64,000 nucleotides of DNA from Stercorarius parasiticus (taxonomy: Eukaryota; Chordata; Aves; Charadriiformes; Stercorariidae). The notes beneath the pieces were generated by a model. It was not told where the DNA came from. It saw only the letters and a list, made by a program, of their open reading frames with translations, and did not search any database. Below, in pieces: positions 1 through 12,300 of this stretch; the first letter of the stretch is position 1, and each line of letters opens with the position of its first letter. The stretch lies in assembly GCA_013396915.1 (NCBI GenBank), contig VWZL01002834.1, positions 1,882,508 through 1,946,507 on the forward strand, in the 5' to 3' direction. The position numbers and the translations under genes were made by a program.

Positions 1-2024
1 GCAGCTTTATCCACCCTCAGGCTATTCAGACTCTCTCTACAGTGTGAGCTTATTGTCTGAACCAATGGAGCTACAGAATTAACCTTTTCCTTCACTCTGG
101 AGGGGTTGGTTTTTTTCCTTTGAAGCTTAGAAGACAATGGTGTCTTAACTTAAATATTTGAGTGTCTCACTGAAAGCTACTTGCCGTTAATACTGGATGC
201 TTTCTTCACTGCATTGCTGTTGGCTTTGCCCACATCCCATACCTTTCTTTATTGGGCCTGTTAGCTGGGAAATGGCAGTACAAGGTTTGGAACTGCAAGC
301 GTGCTGATTAGGCAAGCAGCTGGCTCACCGTCACTGAAGAGTACAGATTTGCAAGTCACTTGTTTTGCAAGCCTCTCATAAGAAATTAATGTGTGGACAG
401 AAACTTTCAGATCTTCTGAAATCTGGTAGTAGCTTAAAGTTAGTGGGGAGGTCTTGATGGGAAAACATGCTTGAAAAAATGTATACCTAGAAACAGTAGA
501 AGAAAGTAATAAAAAAAAATATTGTGTGGTAATGAGATACTGTCTACCAGTGTCGGCAAAACTAGAGGCGTTTCATAAGAAAATGAATATATCCACTTTG
601 CTACAGAACTTGAAAATTGTTCCTGTAGTACTTGTGCTGTGGAGTATGCAGGACTTTACCTCTGCTATGTTTTGTTGGTATTGTTGGTTGGGAGAAGAGA
701 GCTGTGGTTGTGGTTCTGTGGTGTACAGCACTGGTAGTAGCGGTGAGGACTGCTATGGTGAGCAGTAATGATGGACTAGGAGCAATATATGCTGTTAAGT
801 TGCTTCCTTATTGTCCTTTTAGCTGTTTCCCAGCACTTCATTAACATGATTTAAAATGGAAAATACTTGCTCAAATACCCTAATGAATTATTTTACTAAC
901 AAAATAAAGTCCTCTTTTAGCAGAGTCATGCCAAATGGGTTAACAGTTTGGAGGGTGGTTAGCCTGTGACATTGGCTCAAACTTGCAGTGGTTTATAACT
1001 TAAAGTATGTGTGCATTATGGGAAATGCACACCTGGGGAAAAAATGCATCAAAAATTTTTCTGCAGATTGTAATGTATAAAATAAATTACAAAGGAATCT
1101 TTAAACATTTTCACAGAGCAGTTAATATACTTGCCGTTTTAACTAAAAGGCATTGTGGATGTGCTTTGAAATGAGTGCTGTAAAATAACATACCCATGCA
1201 CCTTGCTGTATTCTGTGGTTTTTTTCTTACCTTCTAATGCCAGAAATATCAAACCACCAAGGTAGCCAGCATGAGAAAATTGGCAATGGTAACTGTTAAG
1301 CAGGGAGAGGATACCTTACTGTCATGTAAGTATAAATAGGAGATTAGACTGTTCTTTCTGGATGCATGAGTCAAAATTATTGACACTGATTTTAGTCTTC
1401 TCTCATCCCATGCAAAACACTCCATCGGATGTTGTCCTAGTCCTGTTTAGCATTTCCTGTTCCCTGCCTACTCCACAGATGTGATCTAAGGAGAACTTAA
1501 AATATAGCTCATCTCTTTATTGCATCTTTCCATGGTCAGAGTGCTTCAGGCTTCTCATAAACGTCTTGTCCTGTCCTCACAGTTGGAAGACTTACAGTAA
1601 ACCTCCCTTCTCTCAAGCAATAAGATATTGTTAACTAGCTAATAACTTCTATTTTTAATGTGAAGCTCAAACCTAGTAAAACTCTTCGTTGCTCATCTTA
1701 AAAAAGACTGCTTTTGTTAGCAGTAGATGGTTATGCAGGTCTGTTGGCTGTTTGGTTCTGTAAGTAATCAATGGAGCAAAGATTTAGTAGAGGTGTGATT
1801 TTGCTGAAGCTGATCTGAAAGTTTTGGGGGGGGTTAACTTCAAAAATGAATTTGTGTGTATGTGATTTTCTTTGTCTGAAGGTAAGACTGAGATGTTCTA
1901 GGGTAAATAGGCTGTGAATCATGTGATAAACTTCTGCGAAGTCTCAGTGCTGGAATTGCTGAGATTACTTTTTTTGTGTCCGTGCAACTCTGTTTACTTT
2001 GTGGGACACTCTTTGACCAAGACC

Positions 2025-2700
2025 TCGCTGTGGTAGGTGCTGTGCAAACATAGAGCTAAAATTGTCTGTGCCTCAGAGTTTATGAAATCCGGAAGGACGA
2101 GGAACTGAAATGAGGTTATAATGATGTGGTGTTTGTACAGCAGCCTAACCTCGGGGAAATCTTGTGACAGAGGAGAGGCAGGAGAGGTTTTTGACGTGTA
2201 TAACAAAATAGCTCTACTGGTGTTTGTTATGTCTGTCAAACATGAAGGATAGACAGGGATAAAACTCAAAGGTGGCAGATTGAAACTGGTTTTTTCTTTT
2301 TTCTTTTTTTTTTTTGAAGCAGACAATGACAGAGGTTTTTGTTAAGTATGGATCAGAAGCAGGACTTTAATTTTGTAGCTGAGTTTGAAGACTTTGAAAC
2401 CAAACCCCAGTAAACTACATTGATAGAGAAAGGAGGCAGAATGATGTAGAAAAGATAGATGCTGTTGTTTTGATGTAGTGGAATGATTATTGTGTAGCAG
2501 CATTGTGAGACTATGTGTGTGGAGCAGAGTTTTGTGAAGTGCAAAGGGAAAAAAAAATGATGTAGTAAGAGAGATAAGAACCTAGGTAAACTTGAATATA
2601 GGTCTGAGGGTAAGAACCTTGGAGGAGTTGATAGAAACAGTATTGGGACGAACACTGAAAGCTCTTAGCCATGTTGTGCTTGAGGGTGCAAACTATGCAA
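2025..2700 (-). mobile_element. Ancient L2/L3-like LINE relic, antisense, 3' part
   Basis: The + strand here is purine-rich and reads as the reverse complement of an old CR1-superfamily (L2/L3-type) LINE. Ordered landmarks match my memory of the amniote consensus: AGGTGCTGTGCAAACATAG near 2035 (antisense of the element's 3' end), CAGCAGCCTAACC near 2140, GATAGAGAAAGGAGGCAG near 2423, and GCCATGTTGTGCTTGAG near 2669. Diverged or inserted sequence separates these, including a T-rich run near 2292-2315. No reading frame survives, so it is a dead fossil. The exact family and the right-hand end (perhaps to about 2850) need a repeat-library alignment. Confidence 0.6.
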
Positions 2701-5700
2701 GTTAGTGTCAGTGAGTGAGTTTAAATGGTATTTGTGACCATAACCATAGGGTTGTGCTAAGTAGTCTGATTCAGCTCCTGTTTTAAGTACATTCTGGACT
2801 TCCTTTTCTCCCCCAGCACAGAGAACGTATTTTTCATTTCCATCACACATCTTCTGTTTCTGTTATATGAACTCGGGAAATACTTTTTGAAATGGATTAC
2901 GGTAGTGACTTCTGAACTGTGTGCAGACCATTTGTGGTCTAGGAAATGAAGTGGTAAGTGGAACCAGGGTGCCTTTATAGTATTTCTAGTGAAAGTTCAA
3001 GTGAGTACTGATCGCAGAAAGTTTGGATGCTAACAATAGCTTTTTAGTTCTAAAGGCTTTGAAATCATTTTATTCGAATGTTTTTCTGATGATTTAGTAG
3101 GCCCACAGTCACTGATGTCTTGATGACAAGGGTTGGTGGCAACTTGAGTTGCCAGCAGGCTTTTGCATATATCAGTTGTGTTATGAGTTGTGTTTTATGT
3201 TATAGATGTGGCAAAGACCTCTTGGTTTTCACTTAGTTGTAGAGATCTGAATGATTGGGAGTGGCAGAGGAGTTGAGTAATAATCAAATTAACCTGGATT
3301 GCCTAAACATGTAATAGTTGAGATCCTTTTTCTGTGAGGAACTGACTAATTTGTCAAGATGTCAGATTGGTCACAAGCCAAGCTAATCACTTCTGTGGGT
3401 TGCATCAAGAAAGACAGAAGAAATGCTCCATATGTTCTGATTTGTATTCATTCAGTTTTGCCTAACAAAATTGTAGGTGTTAAGTAGGGTTTGTGACACC
3501 TTCTTGTTTTAACATCTCCAACCTGTGAAAGTGGTAAAACATGATGAAATCTGGACCGTGCTATCATTAAATGCCCTCACGATTTAGTTCTTAATTCTTC
3601 CACAGGAGGACAACCTGACAGAGTTGCCAGGGGAGGCAAAAACATCGGTGTGCTTGTGGTCCTCTGAGGTTTTCTGCCTCTTGAATTGGGAGGGAATAAT
3701 GATATTAATTTGATAGATTTGGGGCTACGATGAATATTTTATATTGACCAAGTTATTGGAACGCTCAACTGTGTGAACATATTGGTTTAGTTTAATGGGG
3801 AAGAGGAGGTGGAGGAGTCTGGGGAAAATAGTCAGGAACAGAAAGAATTTTGTGTCTTGGCAGGGAGTTTGAGTGCTGTTAAGCCGGTGACTCTCTCATC
3901 CCTTGGTGGTTTTCTTTTCCTTTGCTTTTTTTTGGCCCCTTTGTTTTTAATTAAGCCTACAGGAGTGGTGGTGTTCAGAAGAACCAAAGCTGGATATGTA
4001 AAAGAAGGTATTTTTTTTTCCACATTTTCAACTCCTACTCACAAGAGTGGGTTGTAATAATTCAGGGATTCAGACTGAGATGTAGGAGTCCTGAAAATGG
4101 GTGTGCCTGAAAAAAAATCAAGATAGCCTTAAGTATCATCACAAGACATTAAAATAGACATTCTCTAGACTTATTTCTCAATCTTTCTCTCTTCTCTGTA
4201 CTTAAATAAAAATGGGAAATTGGTTTGGTCACAGGTTCCTAAAAACATAATCTGAAGTATCAACGTGATTAAACAAGGTAGACCCACTAGGTGATGAAGG
4301 GTAGTAATGATGGTTACACAGTGTTTTGTCAAAGAGCATGATCGGAGGAACTGCATGTTTGGATAGATTCTGTTGCAACATCTGGGTCCCTGGAGGCAGA
4401 TGTACTGAACCATGAGTGAGAGCATAAGCTAGTTCTGTAACTAAATCAAAATTCTACTTTTCTTCAATTCACTGCTCAATCAGTGAAGTTTTTCTGCCTT
4501 GTCCTGCTATGATAGGAGGGAATCCACCTTTGTAAGGAAAAGCCTTTAAGAACTGGATTGATGGCAGCTTTTGTATCCTCTGTTTACAGTGTGTTTATAT
4601 ATGAGTAGGCTGTCAATTAAAGGGGCAACTGAGAAGGCAGATCATCTAGATTTGGCAAACAGGTCAAGAAAAAATAGGACCCCTTGACAGATGCACGTTA
4701 TCGTGTGACTGTAGGCAAACCAAGTTGCAAAGGTGGAGAAACTGTTATTAAATATTTTGGTGTAGGTGGTGGGGAGAAACTGGACAAGCTTTTCAGCGTC
4801 CAAGTCTTTGTCTTTGAAATAAAAGCAGTGGGGATGAAGGGATGGGAAGAGGGAGTGAAAGAAGTGCTGAAGCAAGTTTATCTTCCAGGGAAAGAAAAAT
4901 AACATAGTTTGATGTTTGGAACATGGAGGGGAGTAAAATTGCTGGGTTTATGGCACTTTATATGTATTGAGTTCACGGTTTGTGGTATTCAGTGAAGTTT
5001 GTTCCCAGGCTCACTTTCTGGAATGTTTTGTAGGTTTCTCTTGTGGATCAGGGCGGAGCGTGCAGAGATGATTATTTTCTGAGTGATGTCCCCCTCTGGC
5101 AGCTGGATATTTCTGTGCTTTGTAAATGTCTCTTTAATGAGCTCCACTATTACAGTGGCTGCTTAGCTTCCATTAGGCATGTAATGCATTGGACGAGGCA
5201 TGTTACATTCTGGAAATTGCAGGTGCGAGATCCCAGGATTTTGATGTCTGTGTTGCAGAATGTGTTTACTGTGGTGGCATTAGATGTGCTGGCAAGCCAT
5301 TGTCTGGCGCTAATGTAGCTGCTAAGCATTGGGATGGGAGCCAGCTTAGTATTTTGTGCAAAAGAAAACCCTCTAAAACAAAAAGATAAACTGATTTATG
5401 ATCTTTTGTGCTAAGTAGTAATCTGCTTATTCACCATCAGTTCTGCTCACAATTTAACCAGTTGTCATGCATTAACGGAGAATTTTGACAAACTTGTGGG
5501 TTGCAGTAACTTAGAGGTTTCAATGCTCAGGTGCTGCTTGTGTTCATGTTCACACTCTGTCAAACTCCTTTCGAATGTTTTCTTAGCTGGTCTGTGCCTG
5601 CCTTTCTTCCAGGGTTGATTTTGCTAATGTGGCACTCAAGGCTAATAAATCTGTTGCCAGTTAAGTACCAAAACTCTTGAGTTTACTTAGGCAAATGAAC

Positions 5701-6950
5701 TGCTGCACTGCAGATGCAAGGCAGCTGCAGATCCTGTCTAATTGGCGCTTGCTGGTATATTCTGTTCTGGTTTATTGATGAAACTAGTCATAAAAAGGAA
5801 AATCTAGGCTTCTTATGTTAGAAATGTCTATTTACTTGTCAATGCAGTACATAGCACAGTGAAATCCTGAGCCATAATTAGTGTTCAGCGCTGTTGGCAG
5901 TAAAAGTAATCCATTTAGGTGATCTAGTAACAGTGATCGGAATAATTGAGGCTATGAAGCTTTACACTGTCTTGCTGGGTTTTCAAAATATATTTAGCGC
6001 AAGCATATTTTCAAGAAAAGGCATTTAGGCTTGATTTGAAGGCTCCGAGTAGTGAATCCATCTTCCTTTGTTAGTGATTAATCATTGTTGTTAAAATAGC
6101 ATTGTATTTCCTATTCAGAAGCTCGAGAGGGTGAATTTCAAGTCCTGTGATTCCCCTCTCACTGCTTTGCTGCCTGCTACGAAGCCTCGCTATTGTTATT
6201 TTGAGTCTCACTTTTAGTACTTGAGCAAAAACCTTGTGATTTACAGATTGAAAAGTCCGTGAGATCTTGGAATCCTCCAGTGCTGTCCAGAGGCAGGCTT
6301 GCAATACAAAAGAGATGTAGCTGAATTTTAAAATGAATAACCTTTTGTTAAAGTACAGAGCTTTTTTTAAAGAAACAAAGCCTCAATGCTCATTGCTAGT
6401 GTTTGCCTTGATTTTCAGAGTCAGCTGTGCTTAGTGCAGCTAAGAACTAATGGAACAAATTTGCAACCTGTTAGAAAGAAACTCAGTTCATCTGGCACTG
6501 TCTTCCCCAAACTGGAGCTCATACTGGGGCAAAAGATCTTTAAGAAAATTGAATGTACATATTTGCTGTGAGACTTCTGTTGCCCAGAGTCTTCGTAATT
6601 AATTACTTGAGGATATCAATTTGTTAGCTCTCTGCTAATGAAAAGCTGTCTGACGTAGCATTAGGTTTTTGTCATGCAAAGATGATTTTTCGAAAAAAGT
6701 CTCAGATCCTGGTGGCTCAGAGAGCTTTATCGCTCATCTTCTCAGCAGATGATTTGCTTGAATCATGCAAATACACCTTGCCTTCACAAACACGGAAGAA
6801 GAAAAGAATTTCGTACCATTTTTCTATGAAATTTAGGTATCTCTCTCTCTATATATATAACTTGTGAACTACTGACTATGCAGACATTTTAATGGCAATA
6901 AGAAATAAAGCTTACTTGTGGTTCTAGGCAGAGAATAAAGATAAGTTTTT

Positions 6951-7024
6951 AAAAAAAAACAACCAAAAAAACAAAAAAACAAAACAAAACAAAAAAAAAA
7001 AAAACAAAAAAAACCCCAAAAAAA
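6951..7024 (+). repeat. A-rich low-complexity tract
   Basis: Almost pure A interrupted by single C or CC (AAAAAAAC units, then CCCC). It gives artefactual Phe/Cys/Leu-rich translations on the opposite strand. It may be an expanded poly-A or simple repeat; no adjoining retroposon body was recognised. Confidence 0.9.
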
Positions 7025-8849
7025 GCAAACTGGAAAGAGCCCCAGTCGTGACTTTGTCATAGTAGCCTATTACTATCTGATGTTTTCTTGTGAAGTATTT
7101 CCTGGTAATATTTGCAAGTTAGAGTCACGTTTCTCTCTTTGTTAGTAATCTAAGCATAGGGCACTAAATGGATTTTCCTGCCTATATTCAGTAACTTTTC
7201 AGCACTCTTCTGCATCCTCCTCCTTTTTTAGCCTGTTTAAAAGTGTGGATATTGGAGATGGATCCAGTACTTTAGCTTCAGTCTTGAAACATACGTTGGA
7301 TAAAATAATTTTGTTTTCTGCTTCTGATGTTCCCCAAGGTTTCCTTCATTTGGCACTGCATTACTCAGAGGAGTGCTGCGCTGCTACAATCCACTGTATA
7401 GCTCGTCATCAGTGCTGTTCATGATCATAAACGATTTATCCACTCCCAACATGAAATTTTTCTCATTCTTCTTTTTTCATAATGATCTCCTGTGCTCTAA
7501 ATATAACCTTTCTTGTATTTGGATGCATGACTACACTTCTCCACTGTGGTTAGAATTTTGACAAACAGTCCCTGAATGTGAGGGCCAAAAGTGGAATTTG
7601 ATCCTCCTGGAGGGAGCCTGCAAGCTCTGACATGGCAAATTCAGGGTTTCAGTGAACATGGGCTTGTGAGCAGCGGGTTCGTATCTTTTAGTGGAAACAG
7701 CTCTTGGGTTCCGATTTGGACTGAGCCTCTCAAAATGTCTGTGCACCCACTGTTAGTCAGCCACAAGGGCAGAAAGCTGTCGCCTGGCTTCTGCTGAACT
7801 CCAGCCCAGCAGAGCTCAGAGCAAGGAGTGGGTATCCACTGTCTCTCACTAAGCAAGATGCTGTAAATCATTGGTGTCTTTTGGTTTCCTGTGTCTGTGA
7901 AAGTTGGGCTTTGGGCTCCTGCCGAGTTCCAAACTCGATGGGGATGGGAAGGCGGGAGGAAAAATGTTACAAGCATGCTTAACTTCAAGCGTAAGGGGAA
8001 AAATAATGCTATCCCAAACACTTTGAGAAGTTGCCAACTTCTGTTCTAGAAAAAGAAATGGAACTGTGAGCTGTGCTGGTTTCTCAGGCCTGAGAAAGAA
8101 GGGGTTTTTTTAAATGTTAACATTTACATTTTTTCCAGGGTTTTTACTTTTACTTCCAGAGGTAGTGAATTGCTATACTCAAATTCCCAATAAAATAAAA
8201 CACCAGAAAGAAGCAAGTTAACACTTAAGCACATACAGCATTTTTTTTGATGTGGTTATGACTCCAGATTTATTATCTTTCTTGTTCCACTTCTGTTCTA
8301 CTAAGTGGACCACCCTCCTAATATCTGCAGTTTTTGTTGTAGAGCTGTCCCAACTGTCTTTCCACCCTGATGTTTCTTGGTGTGGCTCTGGACACTCTTA
8401 TAAGTAGTTCTCTACGTATGTTTTATTTCTGTATCTCCAACGTATTTCTTGTATGGATTACTTTGAAACCCTGTTAATTTCTAAAATATTTATGAACTTA
8501 AGAATGACACTAAAAATCTTCTGTTAATAGTTCTTTACTGTTTTATTTTCTGTCTTTATGCAACGCTCATTTGTGTGGATAGTCTTCTCCACTCTGAGAG
8601 ACTGACAGACCAGGACCAGCTGTGATCAAATATGCCCTTCTTATAAAATACATTCCAAACCACAAGACACACTTTGCTTGAGCAAGGAGAGGTTGCAAGT
8701 GGTCAGGCCCAGTACTAGGGCTGGACTCTTTACCTCCTTTTTGTTCCGTGGAGTCCATGAGTGAGGTAACAGCAGGCGAAAAGGCATGCACAACTCCAGC
8801 TCTCTGAACCAACTGCAGCAAGGACGTGGTGAGGAGAGTGGGGGTAACC

Positions 8850-9090
8850 ACAGCACTGAAACAGCTGCAGCTCTCCTTCCCATAGACAGCATCTCCGCTT
8901 CGGCACTGGCGTTCTCATCCTGCTTTGCTCTTTACTCATCTCCTCACAGCTCTGAGACGCCTGGCATTGCCCATCATATATTCTGACAATAGCACCAATG
9001 TGATCCAGCCCTTCTCCCTGCAGACAGTCTCTCACATCTCCCTCTAGCCCTTTGTCTTCCTGTCATTCTGGAAAACAGATAGCACTTACT
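8850..9090 (+). mobile_element. Ancient L2/L3-like LINE relic, sense, reverse transcriptase core
   Basis: This C/T-rich segment keeps the decayed catalytic core of an old CR1-superfamily reverse transcriptase in sense orientation. Translated piecewise it gives LYSSPHSSETPGIAHHI and, after a frame slip near 8980, YSDN at the place where active elements have YADD. Downstream CAGTCTCTCACATCTCC (near 9025) and GGAAAACAGA (near 9070) match in order the segment that follows YADD in the L2-type consensus as I remember it. Stops and a frameshift show it is inactive. The flanking 8560-8850 is moderately GC-rich but I could not place it in the element. Confidence 0.5.
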
Positions 9091-9244
9091 CTGTAGCTCA
9101 CCGAGGAAGAGTGCACCTGAAAGGGCAGATCAATACGTTTTGAAATGTCTGTCCAGGGAATGGGAAGGGAGTGGGATCAGCTAAATTGATTGGCTTAGAT
9201 GTGAATAGAGAGCTCCACCTAGACCACTAGTGTACTGAACATTT

Positions 9245-9304
9245 AAAAAAAAAAATCAAACCAAAAAACCCCTCCAAACCCCCAAACAAACACCACTACC
9301 CCCC
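9245..9304 (+). repeat. A/C-rich low-complexity tract
   Basis: A run of A residues passes into AAACC/CCAAAC-type sequence and ends in a C run. It is a simple low-complexity tract with no coding sense. Confidence 0.8.
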
Positions 9305-12300
9305 AGTTGGCACTCAGCAAAATTATCTTGCCACGCCTTTCTTATTAATACAGTATTAATTGCTTAGTGATTGCCAGTTTTGTAAAGTGAGGTGGAAAGA
9401 AGCTGGAACCACTGTCTCGGCATAAGAGGCTGGCTTTCACAGGATGCTTTCCGGAGGAAACTTATTCATTGTTTCTTCCTAGTGAAGAAACTTTGTTAGG
9501 TATGCATGACGTGCATTTCCTCCCCCTCCCCGAAGCTACTGCAGCCTAAGATCTACACTTATTCTTTATTGAATATTGTCTGTAAATTGTTTGGCACAAA
9601 ACATCTGGTTTCAGAAGGACCTACTGTTAAAATGAATGTTTAACTAGAAGAAATCTTTTTGAATTTTCAAACAGCTCTCATCATAGTAAGTGCTGTATCG
9701 CTGGAGAGATGTGCTACGTAGTCATCATATAAATGTATGAATTTGTCACTGAAAGTGAGATTTCAAGGTAAGGATTCTGAACTGTGGAGCTATTACTGGT
9801 ACGCTGTAGTATCGTGGTCTCGTATGCGGTTGTGATTTAGTAAGCTATATCAGATTTCAAGCTGTCTGCATTGCAGCCCTTCGGTTATTAATAGTTAATG
9901 ATATTCTTCTCTGGCTGTAGCAGATCCTTGCTTTCAACCTTCCCTCTCCCCCAGTCCTTAGTACCTTACATTTTTTTTGCTTTTAACTGGAGGGGGGGAA
10001 TAGATACATTTGCTTTTAGAGCTATCAGAGCTGTTTTTTTAGATGGTCTGAACGGATTTTGCTTGAGAACAATGTGAGCTGCCCTCTCTCAGGTCTGTTA
10101 GGCTTGCCTTGGCTGCGATGCTGGCCTGTAGGCATGCTTATCATCCAAACACTGATCATCTTGCATGGCAGGGCAGTGCGCTGGCTTTAGCCTGCTGATG
10201 ACCCTGGATTATGTTCTTGTTCATGACATGTCTGCAGTGAGTGCAAGGTTCCAATTATATTTGCCTTCAGGCGGTTCTCAAGAGATGGTGGGGGGAGGAG
10301 AGGGCAGGGAAGGAGAGAAATAATTTCTGTAACTTAGAAAAGTCTTTGGAAAGACTGTTTCAGGGAAGAAATCTGAATTTCTAGACTACTAATTCCTATC
10401 TCAGACTTGTAAACCACAAATACAAATAAATACAAAATTCGAAATGACCTCTTGTTTTTTTGAATTATTTTATTTTCTTTACAAAAGGAACATCTCCAGC
10501 TTGATCTGGTTTTAAGATAATTTAAGGAGGGACTACATCTCTGAAAAAAGACAATTGTAACGTCTTGTGCTTTAGAAACTAACAAGACAACAGAACCCTG
10601 AACAGAAGTAGTGGAAAATTATTTATTTTGCCACAGGTTTTTCTTTTTAACTGAGTAATATCATCAAAACTGCTTGGCCAATGCATTCTTTTTCTTTACC
10701 CCTGTGCTTGTCTGTTATCTCTTCAGTTTCAATTTACTTCAGCTTTGTTACTGCTTTTACTGGTAAGCGATCTCTTTCAAGGCCTGGGGGCTGAGAAGGC
10801 GTGAACTCTTCACATAGCAGTGAATGGGTGATATTGTCATTTCAAATGCATGATGATGTAAACTATAATTGAGCCATCAATAAGACTTTGGAAATGACTA
10901 TTCGTAAGTTGTCCTGCAAACAGATATTAAAGAAAAAGACATTGTGTTTTCAGTTACAGCAACAATCCTACCAGTTTGATTTGTATTTTCAGATAGAAGA
11001 TCTTCCTACTAAAACTTTTAAAAGCAGCATGTGAGGAGAAGGACTTGGCAAAACTTTGTTTGGAACCAGTTGGTCCTAACTTTCATGTTACTGTTCAGGC
11101 AACCAATGTAGTCCCTTATTTGCATTTTGAAAACTAATTCAAGTGGCAACGTGTTTGCTGGTTTGAATTTTTTTTTTTTACTTCCAAATATTTTCATTCT
11201 TATGCATAGAAGTAATGAAAAATTTAGATTTTTCAGAAGTTTAGTTACTGTCTTTACTATTAGTGAATTAACCATGCAGTTCGTCTAAGTCAGGAGTCAC
11301 TGTTGGCAGATACCCTTTGCGTGGGAGGTTTGGCAAGTTTTCACCAACAATACCCTTAAAGGATTGTGTGTGGAGTCTTCATGTCATCATGCTGTTCACA
11401 AGGGCATAAAGGGCATTTTAAGCTATCACTGTGTTCTACAGTGCTTGGGAAGAGGGTTGGAGTGAACTCATTGTGCCTTCTACCGGGAAGGTTTGTTCCT
11501 GTAACCAGTACGGCTACAATGAGTGTTGTTTCTGCATGCAGTTTTATGTCAACAACTAGAAAGAAATAGCCTTCTAGTCTATGGCAATGCGCTCTTTTAG
11601 CACCACTCTGTTTAGAAGAGAGATCTATGTGTCACTGGTGGGCCCCAAGGAAGCAGCAAGATGTCTGCCAAACTTCATTGCCTTGTTTCTTTGAAAAATA
11701 ATTTAAATTTGATTAAGGTGCTCTGTGGAAGACATATTGAATGCTGTCAGTGGTCCAGAACATTCGGGAGCCACTTAAAATAGATAATAAATAATTAGGC
11801 ATAGCCAATTCCCTCAGTGAGTTGTTGTAGACTGTTCCTCTTACAGAGCAGGACTCCCATCTCTGTTTTAGGACACTTGGAGTTTAGAGGTGGATTTGTA
11901 AGGGAACACAAGCAGAAGGCAAGGGAGCCTTGCCTGGAGAGAAAGGTACCTCAAAGGGGAATAGAAATGAAAGAATTCAGATTTAGAGAGTCACAGAAAG
12001 CCTATTTAACTTCAACTCAAATATTTATAACCAGCATGTCCATTCCAGCTCAGTGGATCAGACGGTCTTTCAGAAGCTTCAAGGTGTTCTGTAGAAAGGG
12101 TGCTGTGACTGGTGACTTGATGGCTTTAATGGATTCCATTCATGATCAGTTTTTTGCAATCAATGGTTCTATTTGCCTTGAGGGGAGAGAAACAATCTTC
12201 AACGTTATGAATTTTGTCCCAAGGACAAAGGAAGAAAAGACCTATTAATTGCAAGTTGCGTCTTTATTGGCTAAGATGAGGAAAGAAAACCTGATCCTCT

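Noticed and set aside
8567..9035. Three overlapping minus-strand open frames followed by an AATAAA-type motif, suggesting an antisense transcript
   Set aside because: All three frames being open reflects composition, and the sense strand of 8850-9090 is better explained as an old LINE relic. No splice or promoter support.
11817..12248. 143-aa open frame on the + strand
   Set aside because: No motif or family recognised and no exon-like boundaries or coding context. Treated as chance; a protein database search would settle it.
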